Shown piece by piece: positions 12,240 to 23,637 of a DNA stretch of 64,000 bases; positions within the stretch are counted from its first letter, which is position 1, and each line of letters starts with the position of its first letter. A program made the translations under genes and the position numbers. A model generated the notes under the pieces. The model was not told the DNA's origin, made no database searches, and saw only the letters and a list, made by a program, of their open reading frames with translations. Source of the DNA: Diadema setosum (taxonomy: Eukaryota; Echinodermata; Echinoidea; Diadematoida; Diadematidae); the NCBI GenBank assembly GCA_033980235.1, contig CM067068.1, positions 33,389,046 through 33,453,045 of the forward strand. Reading direction: 5' to 3'.

Positions 12240-12700
12240 ACATACATAGACATGTGGATTGAGTTAATACAGCAATATTCATCTGGTAAAACACATCAGT
12301 GAAAGTTTGAGGAAAATCAGACAATCCGTTCAAAAGTCATGATTATTTTTTTCCCAAAAAAATTTCTGCTCAGTCTCTGCAGGATGAGAAGACTACTACT
12401 GCTTGTGACGTCACATTTGTTAACCGATATAAAGAAAATATAAAGAAAATCCAACATATTTCCTCTTTTCTCGCATAATGACAAAAAAAAAAAACGACTT
12501 GTCTCTTTCAGAAGGGAGGGAGAATAATATTACCCCCAACATAAGTCAGTCACAGGTCGAGAAAACGTACTCTTTTTTTTGTCAAAAAAATTTGTGAAGT
12601 TCTCTTTATATTTTCCTTACATCGCATGTGACGTCATACATCGTAGTAGTCTTTTCATCCAGCAGTGATTGCGCAGATACTTTAAAAATTCTTAGAAAAA
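12240..12700. repeat. Inverted pair of family H repeats (imperfect hairpin)
   Basis: The left arm, about 12290-12480, contains GCAGGATGAGAAGACTACTA and GTGACGTCACAT. The right arm, about 12560-12690, carries the reverse complement of these blocks, including ATGTGACGTCAT and AGTAGTCTTTTCATCCAGCA. The arms are diverged, and poly-A tracts lie in the loop. Confidence 0.6.
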
Positions 12701-13208
12701 AAAAGAAATTAGGACACAGACTTACTGGAAGGACAGGTCAGGTCAGTGAGGAAGGACAATGATCTCGAAGGAAAAAATAACAGAATTAATTGTCGGAACT
12801 ATCGAATGGATTTCGAAAGGAGAAGATAGCAGATGGGGGAATGGAAAGCGAGACCAAGAACGTTACATTCCAAAGCTGTACGTAACGATGATAACACACA
12901 CTTTGGCCGATATATCTACATGTAACTCACAAGACTCTATAGCAGCTATATTATGTAAATACCATCAAAATCCGTAACAACACAAAATTCCAATGTCAAA
13001 ATCATTTGCATTTAGAATACTCAGAAGATAATATCCAAACGAGTTTTGGATGTGTAAGATACTATTGTTGGATTATCAATATGAGAATGAAAAGCATAAG
13101 ACAAAAGAATAGTTTACAATTTTACCGCTTAAATATCTCCTTTCATCATATCAATGTCAGTGTTGTTAAAAGCAGAATATGACATTGTAATGGCAATGCA
13201 CCTCACAG
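12701..13208. other. Region downstream of the sulfotransferase gene
   Basis: This contains the 3-prime flank of the minus-strand sulfotransferase gene. No clear AATAAA on the minus strand was found directly after the stop, so the transcript end is not placed. A 72-codon plus frame at 12759 has no recognisable domain. Confidence 0.35.
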
Positions 13209-14304
13209 TCAATGATATCGAGCGATCATTTTCTTTTTAAGAAGACGTGTGTAAGGGACATCTCCGCGGAGAAGATCATCACAAAACTTCGCTGACTTTC
13301 GTTTCAAAACGAATTTATCTTCTCGTCTGTCGCCATCGTTGGTCGCATTTCTCTTAATGCACTTCTCCTCGAAATCTCCTCTTAATGCCCGAAAATGAGC
13401 CAGATCCTGACTAAACCTGTTGCCATACTCTTGAACTTTCTTCCAAAATGTCTTGTTGAAATAGTCATACAGCATCACGTCTCCGGCATTCCACGAGAGA
13501 ATTTTTTGTTCAGTTTCCTCCGTGATGGGATACCGGTGGCTTTTGCTCCGAACGCCGTTAGATATGTAAAGAATGTCCGTATAGTTCCAGCACATCAGTT
13601 TTCGTAGAAGAATCAAGGACTCGTCAAAGTAATTATTGATCATCATTAAATCTATTTCTCTTCCTAGTCCTTTGATTTTCTCCTCGATTTTGGTCAGATC
13701 TTCATCATATTTATGATCAAAACCCAAATCATACAGCTGCCCATTTCTTGCTCGTTGCGCCATATACATTTTTCTGGCAGTAAAGTTTTTTATATTGGAC
13801 ACGAATGTTGCAAAGGGGTTAGTAGTGTTGATATGCAAGCGCCTTGCCAATTCAAAATATCCAAAGAATGATTCAAATTGCGACACTGGGTGTCGAATGA
13901 TTGAGATGTATTTTGCGTGAGGCACAGCAATGTCCATTTCTTTACGGTTATATCTAACATGATTAAATATCATGTCGAAATCTTTTCTCTTTCGTTTCGC
14001 GATCTTAATTACCATGGACGTCTTAAACAAGCGCGAATTTGAAAGGATGTGATTGCCTTTCAATGGAGGCACTGCAACATCCAGACTGTGGAGATACGCG
14101 TACCGTTCAAATATTGACGCTACAGTAGTTGATCCCGTTTTGTGTGTTTTTATATATACGACTCTTTGAAGTGGTCGGCAGGTAGCCTGCGTTGGAACAT
14201 CAGATCCATCGCGGACAATGTCGGTAGCAAGCGAATTCGAACTGATTTGAAGTGGCCCTGTTACAACGAGTGACTGATTCGCTTTACTTTTCGAAGTTAT
14301 AGTC
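13209..14304 (-). CDS. Gal3st-like: Galactose-3-O-sulfotransferase-like protein, exon 2 (catalytic domain)
   Basis: This exon encodes residues 51-415 of a 415-residue protein; human GAL3ST proteins are of similar length. The family moves sulfate from PAPS to the 3-OH of galactose on glycolipids or glycans in the Golgi lumen. KTHKTGSTT (residues 103-111) is the 5-prime phosphosulfate-binding loop, FNHVRYNR (about 163-170) the conserved His/Arg region, and IIRHPVSQFESFF (about 187-199) the 3-prime phosphate-binding motif. The C-terminus is basic (LLKKKMIARYH). The exon starts after TTTCTATTTCCTACAG on the minus strand, and its first base G completes an AGG codon with the AG left by exon 1. The frame is intact to the TAA stop. 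Which acceptor it uses cannot be told from sequence. Confidence 0.93.
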
Positions 14305-14519
14305 CTGTAGGAAATAGAAAGATATGATGATACTTGTAAAACTGGGATATCATCTTAATTGTTCATTGCCTAGGATGCATCTAAAAACGATCACAATGTT
14401 CAGATTGCTCGAAATGATTTGTTTGGCGCTGCTCCCAATTTTTTTTTTTCGTCTGTTGCAGAGTAGTGGGTCATGCTGACATAATGAAAATTCGTTACAT
14501 GTGCATTTCAAAACAATTT

Positions 14520-14713
14520 AAAGGAAACCAAAACTCCAAGAACAATGTGGATTGAGTGAAAGCGGCAACATTATTAGCACATCAGTGAAAGTTAAGGAAA
14601 ATCGGACAATCGATGGGCAAGTTATAAATTTTTAAAGTTTTGGTGTTGGAACTGCTGGATGAGGAGACTACTAGAGGTTATGACATCATGTGTGGACATC
14701 AATATAAAGAAAA
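14520..14713 (+). repeat. Family H repeat, interrupted by a pogo-type MITE
   Basis: It resembles 12290-12480: ACATCAGTGAAAGTTAAGG, then GGATGAGGAGACTACT, then ATCAATATAAAGAAAATA. The matching continuation (AAATTCAACATATTTTC) resumes at 15231, after the MITE at 14716-15223, so the MITE is the younger insertion. Confidence 0.6.
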
Positions 14714-14715
14714 TA

Positions 14716-15223
14716 CAGTCAAACCTGCCTTAGCGGCCACCTGTCTATAGCGGCCACTGCAAAATCCCCCCGAGAGAAAAGCCCTGTTAAAGACCCTGTG
14801 TATAGCGGCCACCTCTCTAACGCGGCCAGCGGCCACAAATTTTGTTTCCCGCGGGAGATATTAACCTGTCTATAGCGGCCAAAAACCCAATGGAGCCGTA
14901 GCCAAGCCGATAATTCAGCGTATTTTTATGTTTGGTAGCCGTGCGAGCAACGTTCAGTGATCGCCACCGCTGCATTCATCCCTCATTCAGTCATAATAAT
15001 GCACGATTCTTCACGACAATAAACATGCTACTGTGCAACAATATCATATACACCGGCATGGTTAAATGCATGAAACACGGTGTATGCATAGTACACACAT
15101 ACACTGTACATGTACATGTAAGCAATGCACATTAAGTTGGATTACCTGTCTATAGCGGCCACCTGTCTATAACGGCCACTTTTTCCGTCTCCCTTGGGTG
15201 GCCGCTATAGACAGGTTTGACTG
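14716..15223. mobile_element. pogo/Tigger-type MITE, 508 bp
   Basis: The termini read CAGTCAAACCTG and then AGCGGCCACC; the two ends are inverted repeats of about 27 bp and are flanked by a TA duplication (14714-14715 and 15224-15225). CAGT-starting termini with a TA target are typical of the pogo branch of Tc1/mariner. Subterminal copies of CTATAGCGGCC recur inside. There is no transposase frame. Confidence 0.85.
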
Positions 15224-15404
15224 TATAAACAAAATTCAACATATTTTCACTTTTCTATATTAAAGGGCCCCTGGATTTCAAATGCATGTTGATTTGTGTT
15301 GATTTATGATACCCTCAACATCACTTTTGCGGTGAAACGAATATCTAGAAACATTCCATATATTGTTAACGATTTTTTTCTTCTATTTTTCTTCAGATTA
15401 CTTT

Positions 15405-15716
15405 GGAACGCCCACAAGAAAATCCCTCCAAACCAAAATTCCTCTCGTGACCCCATTTATAAATCATTGCTAAAGTAATGAAATGTTTAACAAAAGACAA
15501 TGAAATGCACCTTCCCCTCGACTCAGCGTAACTTGCATGTTCCCTCGCCGTGTCTTTTGTTAGTCACATTAATATCACAGAAACATGCAAGTTATGCTGA
15601 GTCGAGGGAAGGTACATTTCAATGTATTTTGTTAATCATTTCAGTACTTTAGCAATGATTGATAGATGAGGTCAAGAGAGGAATATTGGTTTGGAAGGAA
15701 TTTTTGTGGGCGTTCC
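15405..15716. repeat. Foldback repeat with arms of about 130 bp
   Basis: The left arm 15405-15540 and right arm 15593-15716 are inverted copies at roughly 85-90 percent by eye. Both contain GGAACGCCCACAA, TCATTGCTAAAGTA and CCTCGACTCAGC. A 52-bp loop separates them. An RNA made across the intron could fold here. Confidence 0.75.
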
Positions 15717-15954
15717 CAAGTTTCGCATTTTGTGACATTCAAATACAAGAACTAATTGAGATTTTTCTTTTCTTTCACAGAAATAATTCCAATTCTCTCG
15801 GATTGAACTAAGTTCTCTTAACCGTTGTCATGTTACACTGTCGTCAGGTTCAGTTCGATGCACATTATATTACTTGTTTATTTCATTATATCTTATTTCG
15901 TTTCATATTTCACTTAAGACCAATGGTACATTGTCACTGTATTTAACATCATAT

Positions 15955-16732
15955 ACCGCGTTTACACGTAACTGGGGGTAGCCCCAGCTGGCGGATTTTC
16001 GAGCGTTCCGTTTACATTACCCCAGCTCGCGGATCAGATTTGCCTCGTGGGGTAAAATTTGACCGATACCCACAATGCTTCGCGAGCCAGACCACGTACA
16101 TGTAAACAACAATTACGCGCGCTCATTTCAAGACCGGTGACCGCCGGTCGATGTAGAATCATGTAGCTCCATGTAAAACAATCACAAATTCGAGAGAAGA
16201 GAGCTGTTCGAGAAGAGAGGAACGATTGCATGCAAGGGGAGAGGCTGCATGTACGTACGTACGTGTACTGTGCATGTGTGATGTATTTACAACAAAGGTC
16301 AGTGCAGTTCAGTTGTATGTGTACAAAAACATGTACGTATTCGAATTCGTGCATGGTACGTGCGGCCAGGTGACATTACATCATGGATCTGTAATGTTAC
16401 TAGTTTATGCCTACAACGTTTAGTCCATGGTTATAATGCTCATCGCGATAATCTCCACCGTACCTATCTGTGTACAGGCAAGATTTCGCGCGATCTTACC
16501 GGAATTCACCCACCAATTGCTGGGGCAGATTCGCCTTTCTGTTTACACGGACAAAAAATTGCCGGGTCTAACCCAGCTCGCGGGTCGAATCCTACAACTT
16601 TGCTGGGGCAAAAAAAGCTGGGACAGTCCCACCTCGCGGGGCAGGGTAATTGCGTTTACACGTAGAGAAAAAGGCGAGTCTGCCCCAGCTCGCGGGTTCG
16701 ACCCGGGAGCTGGGGCTACGTGTAAACGCGGT
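15955..16732. mobile_element. Modular inverted-repeat element ending in ACCGCGTTTACACGTA
   Basis: The two ends are inverted: ACCGCGTTTACACGTA on the left and its complement at 16717-16732. Inside, the modules GTTTACACG and CCCAGCTCGCGGG recur several times near both ends, a subterminal arrangement seen in transposase-binding MITEs. It ends 27 bp from the splice donor of the sulfotransferase gene. The superfamily is not assigned. Confidence 0.7.
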
Positions 16733-16759
16733 TATGGTGGAACATTACATTATGCTCAC

Positions 16760-16911
16760 CTATAAGGAAAAGAAGCATGGACTTTGGAACGATTGACGAC
16801 GAGAAGCGCTGGCTGTTGGCCCGTCTCCATGAAATAGCTGACGATGATGAGCACCAACGCGCAGAGCGACAAAAACAGCGACCGTAGGATTGATCCACTC
16901 TTGTTTGCCAT
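16760..16911 (-). CDS. Gal3st-like: Galactose-3-O-sulfotransferase-like protein, exon 1 (signal anchor)
   Basis: The ATG at 16911-16909 opens a frame of 50 codons plus two bases, ending TTATAG|GTGAGC. The product starts MANKSGSILRSLFLSLCALV and continues LIIVSYF. This is a short cytosolic tail with basic residues K4 and R10, then a hydrophobic segment at about residues 8-27: a type II signal anchor, as expected of a Golgi sulfotransferase. The phase joins cleanly to exon 2. It was assigned from the splice donor, matching phase and topology; no transcript is available. Confidence 0.88.
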
Positions 16912-16999
16912 GGTTTGCGAACTACCCTTTAATATAACCAGTAAAGATCGTGATGAAAAGAAATGATAGCTATCATTTTGTTAGTTGGTGTTGGAGAAA

Positions 17000-17009
17000 A
17001 CACACACGA

Positions 17010-17040
<31 letters not shown>

Positions 17041-17046
17041 TACACC
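17000..17046. repeat. (CA)n microsatellite
   Basis: A CA run about 90 bp upstream of the sulfotransferase start codon, possibly within its promoter region. No TATA box was seen nearby. Confidence 0.85.
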
Positions 17047-17189
17047 ACACACATTGGCGTAAATAGCACAAATTGTTTAGGGAGAAAAAAAAATCAGAAT
17101 TCAGTCTGATCATTCTGCATGGTCATTCTTTTTCTAAGTGTGAGGAATAACGGAATTAGGATATTGTCGATTATTTTTTCCCTTCCACA

Positions 17190-18850
17190 GGGTGTTTTAT
17201 TTATACACATATTCAGAAATTGATATTTACAAATAATTTCTCAATACAAAACAGAATGAGAATTAAATAATAATTCTATCATCGACAAAAAGTGACCTAC
17301 TGCACTTATACATAACAAAATTTCTCTATTTTGCAACATATAATTTATATTATTCCTTTTTCTTTCATTGGCAGAAGCAACCCTAAAAACACTTTTGATA
17401 TTACATTTTTCACAAAATTATTTTCTCTATAATTCACTTGACTTATATATTTTCCACCTCAAAATAACGTTTTGTTTCACATATGTGCTCGAATGACGGA
17501 ACGGTTTTTTTTTATTAAATTTCGCAGAGAAAATTTGTCTTCTTACAACTACAATCATAATACAGTTTAATGCACTGTTGTTGAAACCGCAAAGTCTAAA
17601 TAGCTTATGTTGGTTTGTAAATACAATTTGTTTATCTATCTTTAGGAGTAACCATCGCTCAAACTTATTCCATATAATATTTGAATGAGGACATGAACAA
17701 AATATATGTATTTTCAAATGGTTTCCTCACTATCATTACAAAACGTACATTTTTTTTTTATCTGTTACAAAACCAAATTTTAAGAGGGCGTCTTTCATAT
17801 ACAGTATAACATTCTATTCAGGATCTTAAATTGGTACCACCTCATATCAATGTCAATAGTTGATTGAAAAGGAATTAAACAGTATAAAGACCATGTTTCA
17901 TCGTCAAGATCCAACATACTACTCCACTTTACAAAGCTGTTACAGTATTTTGACGTGTGTCTTAAAAAAGTTTGATAAATATCAAGAACAACCTTTCTTG
18001 TGTTTTAATATTACAGTTAAACCATGAGGAATAAATGGTTCTGTCATCTTCAACATACATTTTTTAGCAAAATTAATGATTGAATAGAAGTACACAATCC
18101 ACAGTGCTGAAGAAAGTTAGTTTGTATACCAAACTTCCTCTGAAATTCAAAATATGAAAGAAATTTTCCATCATTATCTAACATATCATTTATAAAACGT
18201 ACACCTTTCTCACGCCAAGGCTTAAAATATACAGTATTATTATTCATTTTAATCAAAGGATTATTCCAAAGGCTGGCTTGCTAAATTATTATTTGTAATA
18301 ATTTGTAAAACTTCTGAAAAACCCGGAAGTACCTCTTTCCAAAAATCATTGAGCATTACAATGGCATTTTTTTTTTATAATGATCCCATAAATAAATGAA
18401 ATGATACTGATTGGGGCAAGAAAGAACGGAACATGTGGAATGTGTAATTTTCAGTCTGCGGATCACAAATAAACCTTCTGATCCAGGATATTTTAAGAGA
18501 TTTGGCATGCATAAAAACATCAATCATTTTAGTACCACCACGACAATATAATTGGCACATTTGATTTCCATTTATTTCATCGTTTCTTTCCCATATAAAC
18601 GAATAAAAATAACGGTTTATATCTGTCAATGTTTTACAATTTTGTTCGGGAAGTGAAAACAGCAAATGATTTAATTTTGACATCAGTAATGATTTAACTA
18701 CGGTAACTCTCCCTAAAACAGTAAGTGATCGTTTCGACCGGGAGGCCATTGTATTTGTAATATCTTTCATTTTTTTCACGATAATTATGTTCAATCATTG
18801 CATGTAATTTAACTGAAAACTCTATTCCCAAGTACCTATTGTCGATTAGT
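17190..18850 (-). pseudogene. Tx1/L1-like non-LTR retrotransposon, C-terminal part
   Basis: Minus strand, 5-prime to 3-prime: DNRYLGIEFSVKL (about 18840), then SKRSLTVLGRVTVVKSLLMS and KLNHLLFSLPEQN (18640-18740), FYSFIWERN, CRGGTKMIDVFMHAKSLKIS (about 18500), and HIFCSCPHSNIIWNKFERWL (about 17710). The order LxxLGRxxVxKSLL, FIW, GGxKMxDV, HxFxxCxxxxxxW matches the region after the RT domain in L1/Tx1-type elements, ending in the zinc-knuckle-like motif. Frames are broken at about 18370 and 17760. An AATAAA on the minus strand near 17200 may be the element's 3-prime end. The catalytic core is missing. Confidence 0.8.
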
Positions 18851-18988
18851 GGTCAAGATGCGATCATACAATGGTTGAGCTTTGAAGTAGGCCTATTGTT
18901 TCTTTTTCATGTTGCTAATACATGACACTTCAATACTTTGCAGCTCCAAACCATAATACTTGATTGTTCCCATTCTATTTTCTTACAA

Positions 18989-19017
18989 TTTCTCTCTCTC
19001 TCTCTCTCTCTCTCTCT
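18989..19017. repeat. (TC)n microsatellite
   Basis: About fourteen TC units. Confidence 0.9.
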
Positions 19018-19080
19018 TTTGTGTCATTTGCAAGACTTTCATGGCTCGAGTCTGAATTTTCCCGGACCACTCTCATAAAT

Positions 19081-19081
<1 letters not shown>

Positions 19082-19119
<38 letters not shown>

Positions 19120-19142
19120 ACACACGCACAGGCACACACACA
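19082..19142. repeat. (CA)n microsatellite
   Basis: A CA run with a few interruptions. It lies 65 bp from the TC run, with unrelated sequence between. Confidence 0.9.
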
Positions 19143-19629
19143 TGTTCAAAAAGAGCACTACATTACAAACTATTTGAAATGTGAATAATGCATGCGTTGC
19201 AGCTTATCGCAGTGACTCCCGAACTTTTGTCAAGGAAACCACAATAGTTACCCCCCAAAAAAATCATAATAATAATAATATAAAGATTGTCTACGTATAA
19301 TCATTTTGGAATGTATTCGTAAATAGCGCAGTAATTTTGCAACCTGGACCGCTTAAAATTGACGAATTAAACTTGAAAAGTGTGCTTAGTTTTACATGTA
19401 TGTCAAATATGAAGATGATTGGTCATAAAGACGTTGATAAAGGGAAGAGAGGATTAAGCCACCAAAACAACCATGATAACAGAGTTGCTGGGCCATGACA
19501 ACAGTACATTACATGTACAGTCATTGTATAGGGCCTATGCAGTTGGTACATATTCTGCTTGAACAGCTATAAATACACGACAAAATTGTTATTAGCATGA
19601 AAACCTCTCAAACAAAGGAAGTCAAACAG

Positions 19630-20430
19630 AGATTGGGAATAGTCCAGGCTAGAAGGCACCTAACCTTGATTTTTTTTTTGATATATACGATTTTTTTAAA
19701 TGGTTTCTTGTCAATTTGAGGGTGCTGATTCCAAATCTGATTGATGCCACTCACGTAACCTTGAGCATTTTCGGCAAAATGCAAAAATCCAAAATGGCCG
19801 CCAGTTATGCTAATTTGACCAGTTGAACCAATAAGTCCATATTTGCCAAATGGAGATATTTGCGATTAAAGGTCAAGAAAAATAAAGAGAATAATACGAT
19901 AACTTTTGCTTCTTTTGAACATAACTTTAAAAATGTACCTTTATATGGAGTGACGTATATATCATTTAAAAGGGATTATTTTGTACTTTACGACAGAGAC
20001 TGTAGTTCAACATCTTCAAAAATGGACTTAGCGGTTTTTGCGAACAAACTCTTCAATAAAAAATTCCACCAAACTTTGTACATTTCTGTTCCTAGAGTTA
20101 CTCCATCTGCATATGCAAGAGAAATTTAATTTCATATAGGTACATTTAGTATTTAAATCTCATTTTCAATTTAAAATGGCCGCCATTCCTATGCTCATGT
20201 ATAATATGAATGGCAAAAAATATGCATGGAAATATACAACAAATTTACTGTATTTCCAGTCCCGTACCTACGCTGTTGTAAAGTATTGCATGTGTAATAC
20301 AAATATGTTGGGTGCCACTTACAATATAAGGAGCCTACATGTATTTTCATTCTTCTAAATGCAAAAATACAAAATGGCCGCCACTCTTAATATCCTGTAC
20401 AATATGAATGGCAAAAATATACGTGGAAAT
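19630..20430 (+). repeat. Left arm of a diverged inverted repeat (family K)
   Basis: The reverse complement of 22215-22855 aligns through GGCACCTAACCTTGA, ATGGTTTCTTGTCAATTTG, GCAAAATGCAAAAATCC, AAAATGGCCGCC, GGTACATTTAGTATTT and AATATGAATGGCAAAAA. The arm contains a family B segment (19822-20055) absent from the other arm. Confidence 0.75.
19822..20055 (-). mobile_element. Family B MITE copy, missing one terminal repeat
   Basis: It matches the 6007-6255 element: AATAAGTCCATATTTG, AAATGGAGATATTTGCGATT, then AGCGGTTTTTGCGAACAAAC. The left terminal repeat is cut short by about 20 bp. The paralogous arm at 22.6 kb lacks the whole segment, so this is an insertion into an existing family K copy. 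Confidence 0.65.
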
Positions 20431-20479
20431 AGGGGGAGGGTGGGGGAGGGGAGGGCTGGGAGTCCTGAGGCGAGTTTGA

Positions 20480-20550
20480 AACGGATCATTGGAACCTTAG
20501 AAACATTGTATTAAGCGCATTACAAATGTAATGTATTATTATCATTATTC
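20480..20550 (+). mobile_element. L2-like 3-prime tail
   Basis: AGAAACATTGTATTAAGCGC, then ATTACAAATGTAATG and TATTATTATCATTATT, resembles an L2-type 3-prime end. No coding part is attached on this strand. Confidence 0.45.
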
Positions 20551-20649
20551 ATCACTTTGATATGATATAATCTAGGAGTACCGCCTATATATTATCGAGC
20601 AAACTTGATTTTCTTCTTGAATTAAAACGACAAAAACTGGTGAGGGCAT

Positions 20650-21290
20650 ATACGAAACTGTCCAAACGCAATATCGTATAAACTATTCATCAAACATCAA
20701 TCAAGGAGCAATGTGAGGTACCTCTTTGAATTCTCACACAGTTCCCAGGTGTTGATGATATACACAAGTATCGGCTTTTGGACCCAATGTGCTTGCAAGT
20801 TTCCGGATGACTTTGAGCGATGATTTGTTTACAGCGCTGTTTATGTGTTCCCTGTAAGTGAGAGTGCGGTCCAACAAAACTCCCAGGAAGGGCCTATATG
20901 ATAGATAGGGAACTCTTTCGCCTATGTTTGGAAGGCTTGCCACAGAAGGCTACCTTGAGCATAGCGTTGGCAAGGTGGTTACTAAGATGGAAGGCATGGG
21001 CCTGATGGTAATCTTGTAAAGGTTGGGACAAAGTCTCCAGAAGGTGAACTACTCCTCCATTGTCTTAAGACGTGTCAGGACTTATCTGATGTCATCCAAG
21101 GACCTTCTATGAGACGTAAAGGCAAGATCATATGCACGAGCAAACTTCCTACATGAAGTGATTGTCATGTCACCATTATGTTAAAAAAGGATTGGAGTTA
21201 GTTTACAGCCACCCTAGGTGAGGTCATCGTTCAGAGTCCTAACACATCTGGTCTGGTTACCTAAGAGCAATCCTTAATCTGTAAGTGCTG
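20650..21290 (-). pseudogene. Non-LTR reverse transcriptase relic
   Basis: The minus strand reads, from 21250 downward: CKLTPILF (from a PQG-x-x-L-x-PxLF motif), RKFARAYDLAF (eroded YADD block), HRRSLDDIR and TFWRLCPNLYK, then FLGVLLDRTLTYREHI (about 20870) and KVIRKLASTLG. Several stops interrupt it. The catalytic aspartates of YADD are lost (AYDLA). The clade was not assigned; the LGV-x-LDR-x-LTY-x-xH form is shared by several non-LTR lineages. No endonuclease is recognisable upstream to 21860. Confidence 0.75.
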
Positions 21291-21299
21291 AAGATTAAA

Positions 21300-22210
21300 G
21301 ACAAGCAGTGTGAAGTTGTTATAGCACTGCTTTCAGAACGAGGCAGCACTTTACAGATCTCAGAGGCTCCCTTGACATCATACACATGCATTCACTCCAA
21401 GAAAAATGTTGGTAAAATTCATCTACCTCGAAAACAGTGAAGACGTTCACCTACCAATGGCTGCATTCAGGCAACAACGTCAGTATGCCTATTGTCAGAT
21501 ATAGCTCTGTGGAAGGTAAGGTTGGGCTTTGGATCTTCTGTAAAGGAGTGCTCAGGCAAGTCTCCATGTCTTCATCCTGTTTTTATGGTGGCAAGATCAC
21601 CCGGTGACCCCTAAGTACCTTGTAAGGCAATTACAGGATTGCAGGGGTCGCGGAACCGGGGGTGGGCAGCAGCAGAGGTGGGGGCAAACAGGTGTAAAAC
21701 AAGCCCCTTGACTAAAATGAACCCATCCCATTATTCCCATCATGAATCACCTGCATTCGTACTAACATTGATAGATATTCCATAATTTCACAATAATTCA
21801 TCATTGAAGGAAAGGTGTGAGCAAACTACTCATCTCCAGACAGAAAATGCTGAGTGATAATAGGTGCCTACTGAGGTCAAATCTGTTTCAGTAGGAGTAA
21901 GTGGGTGCTTCCCACAGTCGTGTGGAGTAAGACAGACTTTTCACCTGATGGAAGTAGCAATGCTCCTGACAACGACTCACTCGTACAATATGCGTCTTTC
22001 AGTATCACATGCGTCAACTCTATTACACAGTGATTGCATTCCTAGACAAAATATAAAATTTTGGTGTTTTTCTTTCCAATTCCTCGGGAAAATCCAGACT
22101 GAGGTGACAAATTTGGATGTGTGCATCACAAATGAAACAGCTTTATGTTAGTAACAACCATCTGATTTATAATCAGCACCCAAATTGAAAAACAGTTTAG
22201 CTGCATTACA
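21300..22210. other. Unrecognised DNA between inverted arms
   Basis: This part may contain the eroded 5-prime portion of the RT relic, but no further motif was found. A 95-codon plus frame at 21864-22151 has no recognisable domain. Confidence 0.3.
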
Positions 22211-22214
22211 AAAA

Positions 22215-22784
22215 AGAGAGAAAATTTTGCTTATTTCCATGTATTAATTTTTTCCATTCATAATTATTGTACAGGGGTATATGAGTGGCATCCATTTTGA
22301 ATTTTTGTATTAAGAAGAACATTACAAGACTACAAAAATATTTTCTCTTTGTTTGTTTGCTTATTTTGCTAGTGGCACACACCAAATTTGCATTGCAAAT
22401 GCAAAACTTGATAACAGGTTATGTGGCTGGAAATACAGCAAATTCGTCCTCTATTTCCATGCATACTTTTTGCCATTCATATAGTACACGAGTATAGGAG
22501 TGACAGCCATTTTGAATTCAGAATAAGCTTGAAATACTAAATGTACCTACTTGAAATGAAAATTTTCTTGCATGTGCAAATAGAATTACTCAAGGAACAC
22601 AAATTTAAAAAGTTTGATGGAATAATTGGTCATAAAATTGACATATCTGGGGTTATCATGGCCAAACTAGCATATCAGGCGGCCATTTGGGATTTTTGCA
22701 TTTGCCGAAAATTCTCAAGGTTACGCAAGTGGCATCAATCAGATTTGGAATTAGCATCCCCGAATTGACAAGAAACCATCAAAA

Positions 22785-22820
<36 letters not shown>

Positions 22821-22855
22821 TAGGTGCACGTTCTATGGAGCCTATAGCCTGGACT
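22215..22855 (-). repeat. Right arm of the family K inverted repeat
   Basis: This is the partner of 19630-20430 in reverse orientation, without the family B insertion. A (TA)n run of about 28 bp (22790-22817) interrupts the region corresponding to 19680-19690. Confidence 0.75.
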
Positions 22856-23564
22856 AGAAAGAAAAGTCATTTGAATCCTTCCTGTCTCTACTTTCAATGT
22901 CTTAATGACGGCAGCAGCGACCTTCAAAAGTCAGCTATCCAGATTAGCTTTCTTATTTGGATCTATTTACCTCGAAATATTTGGTTTGTTTCTTTCTTTT
23001 GGCCAAAGCTTTTCATGTTATTTTTTTTCCTGAATTTGAACAGTGCTTCCGTTTAGAGTATTTTTACGTATAGAATTCGTCGCATTCAGAATTCATTTCA
23101 GGATATGAAATACTTGCAGATATAATATTGTCAGAATTAGCGATGTCAATCTTATCTGTTATATGAGCCTCTTTTAAACATGATTAAATTTCCCAAATTT
23201 TCTCTTGTTTCATGATTTCTGCATTACAGGTCTAGGCCTACAGGTCCAATGAAGTAATGTTACACGTAGGCCTACCTTTCGCAGTGGGGTCCCGGAACAC
23301 TAACGAAGTCAATGTCAGAAGCAGAACGAGGTCGTATCTTCCATATGGCTGCGGGTTATGAAAATCTCAGACTGTTAATATAAACCAATATGCCAACGGG
23401 AGTAGGTTATCCTACAGCACTTTAGAATTGTTGCGTCGTTAAATTCTGACTGGTATCATCATTCTCGTTGCCGGAAGTCGAACACCTGCATGCACGGCAG
23501 CCTTTCTGGCGAGCGGGAATCTTGTCATTAAAAGAGTAAAATGGAGTAAACGCGTGGTTGAAAG
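22856..23564. other. Intergenic DNA, nothing recognised
   Basis: No gene or repeat is recognised. TAGGCCTAC-type words occur near 23230-23275. Confidence 0.35.
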
Positions 23565-23637
23565 TAGCCTTTAAACAAGGCGACTCGCTCTGCGTGCCCC
23601 CGTGTAGCGCTTTACCCCACAAACCTGTTGGCCGGCG

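Larger units (their letters stand above)
14305..16759 (-). other. Gal3st-like: Intron of the sulfotransferase gene
   Basis: It is bounded on the minus strand by the donor GTGAGC (16759-16754) and the acceptor CTACAG (14310-14305), phase 2. About 1.4 kb of the 2455 bp consists of inserted repeats, listed separately. The rest shows no exon. Confidence 0.85.
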
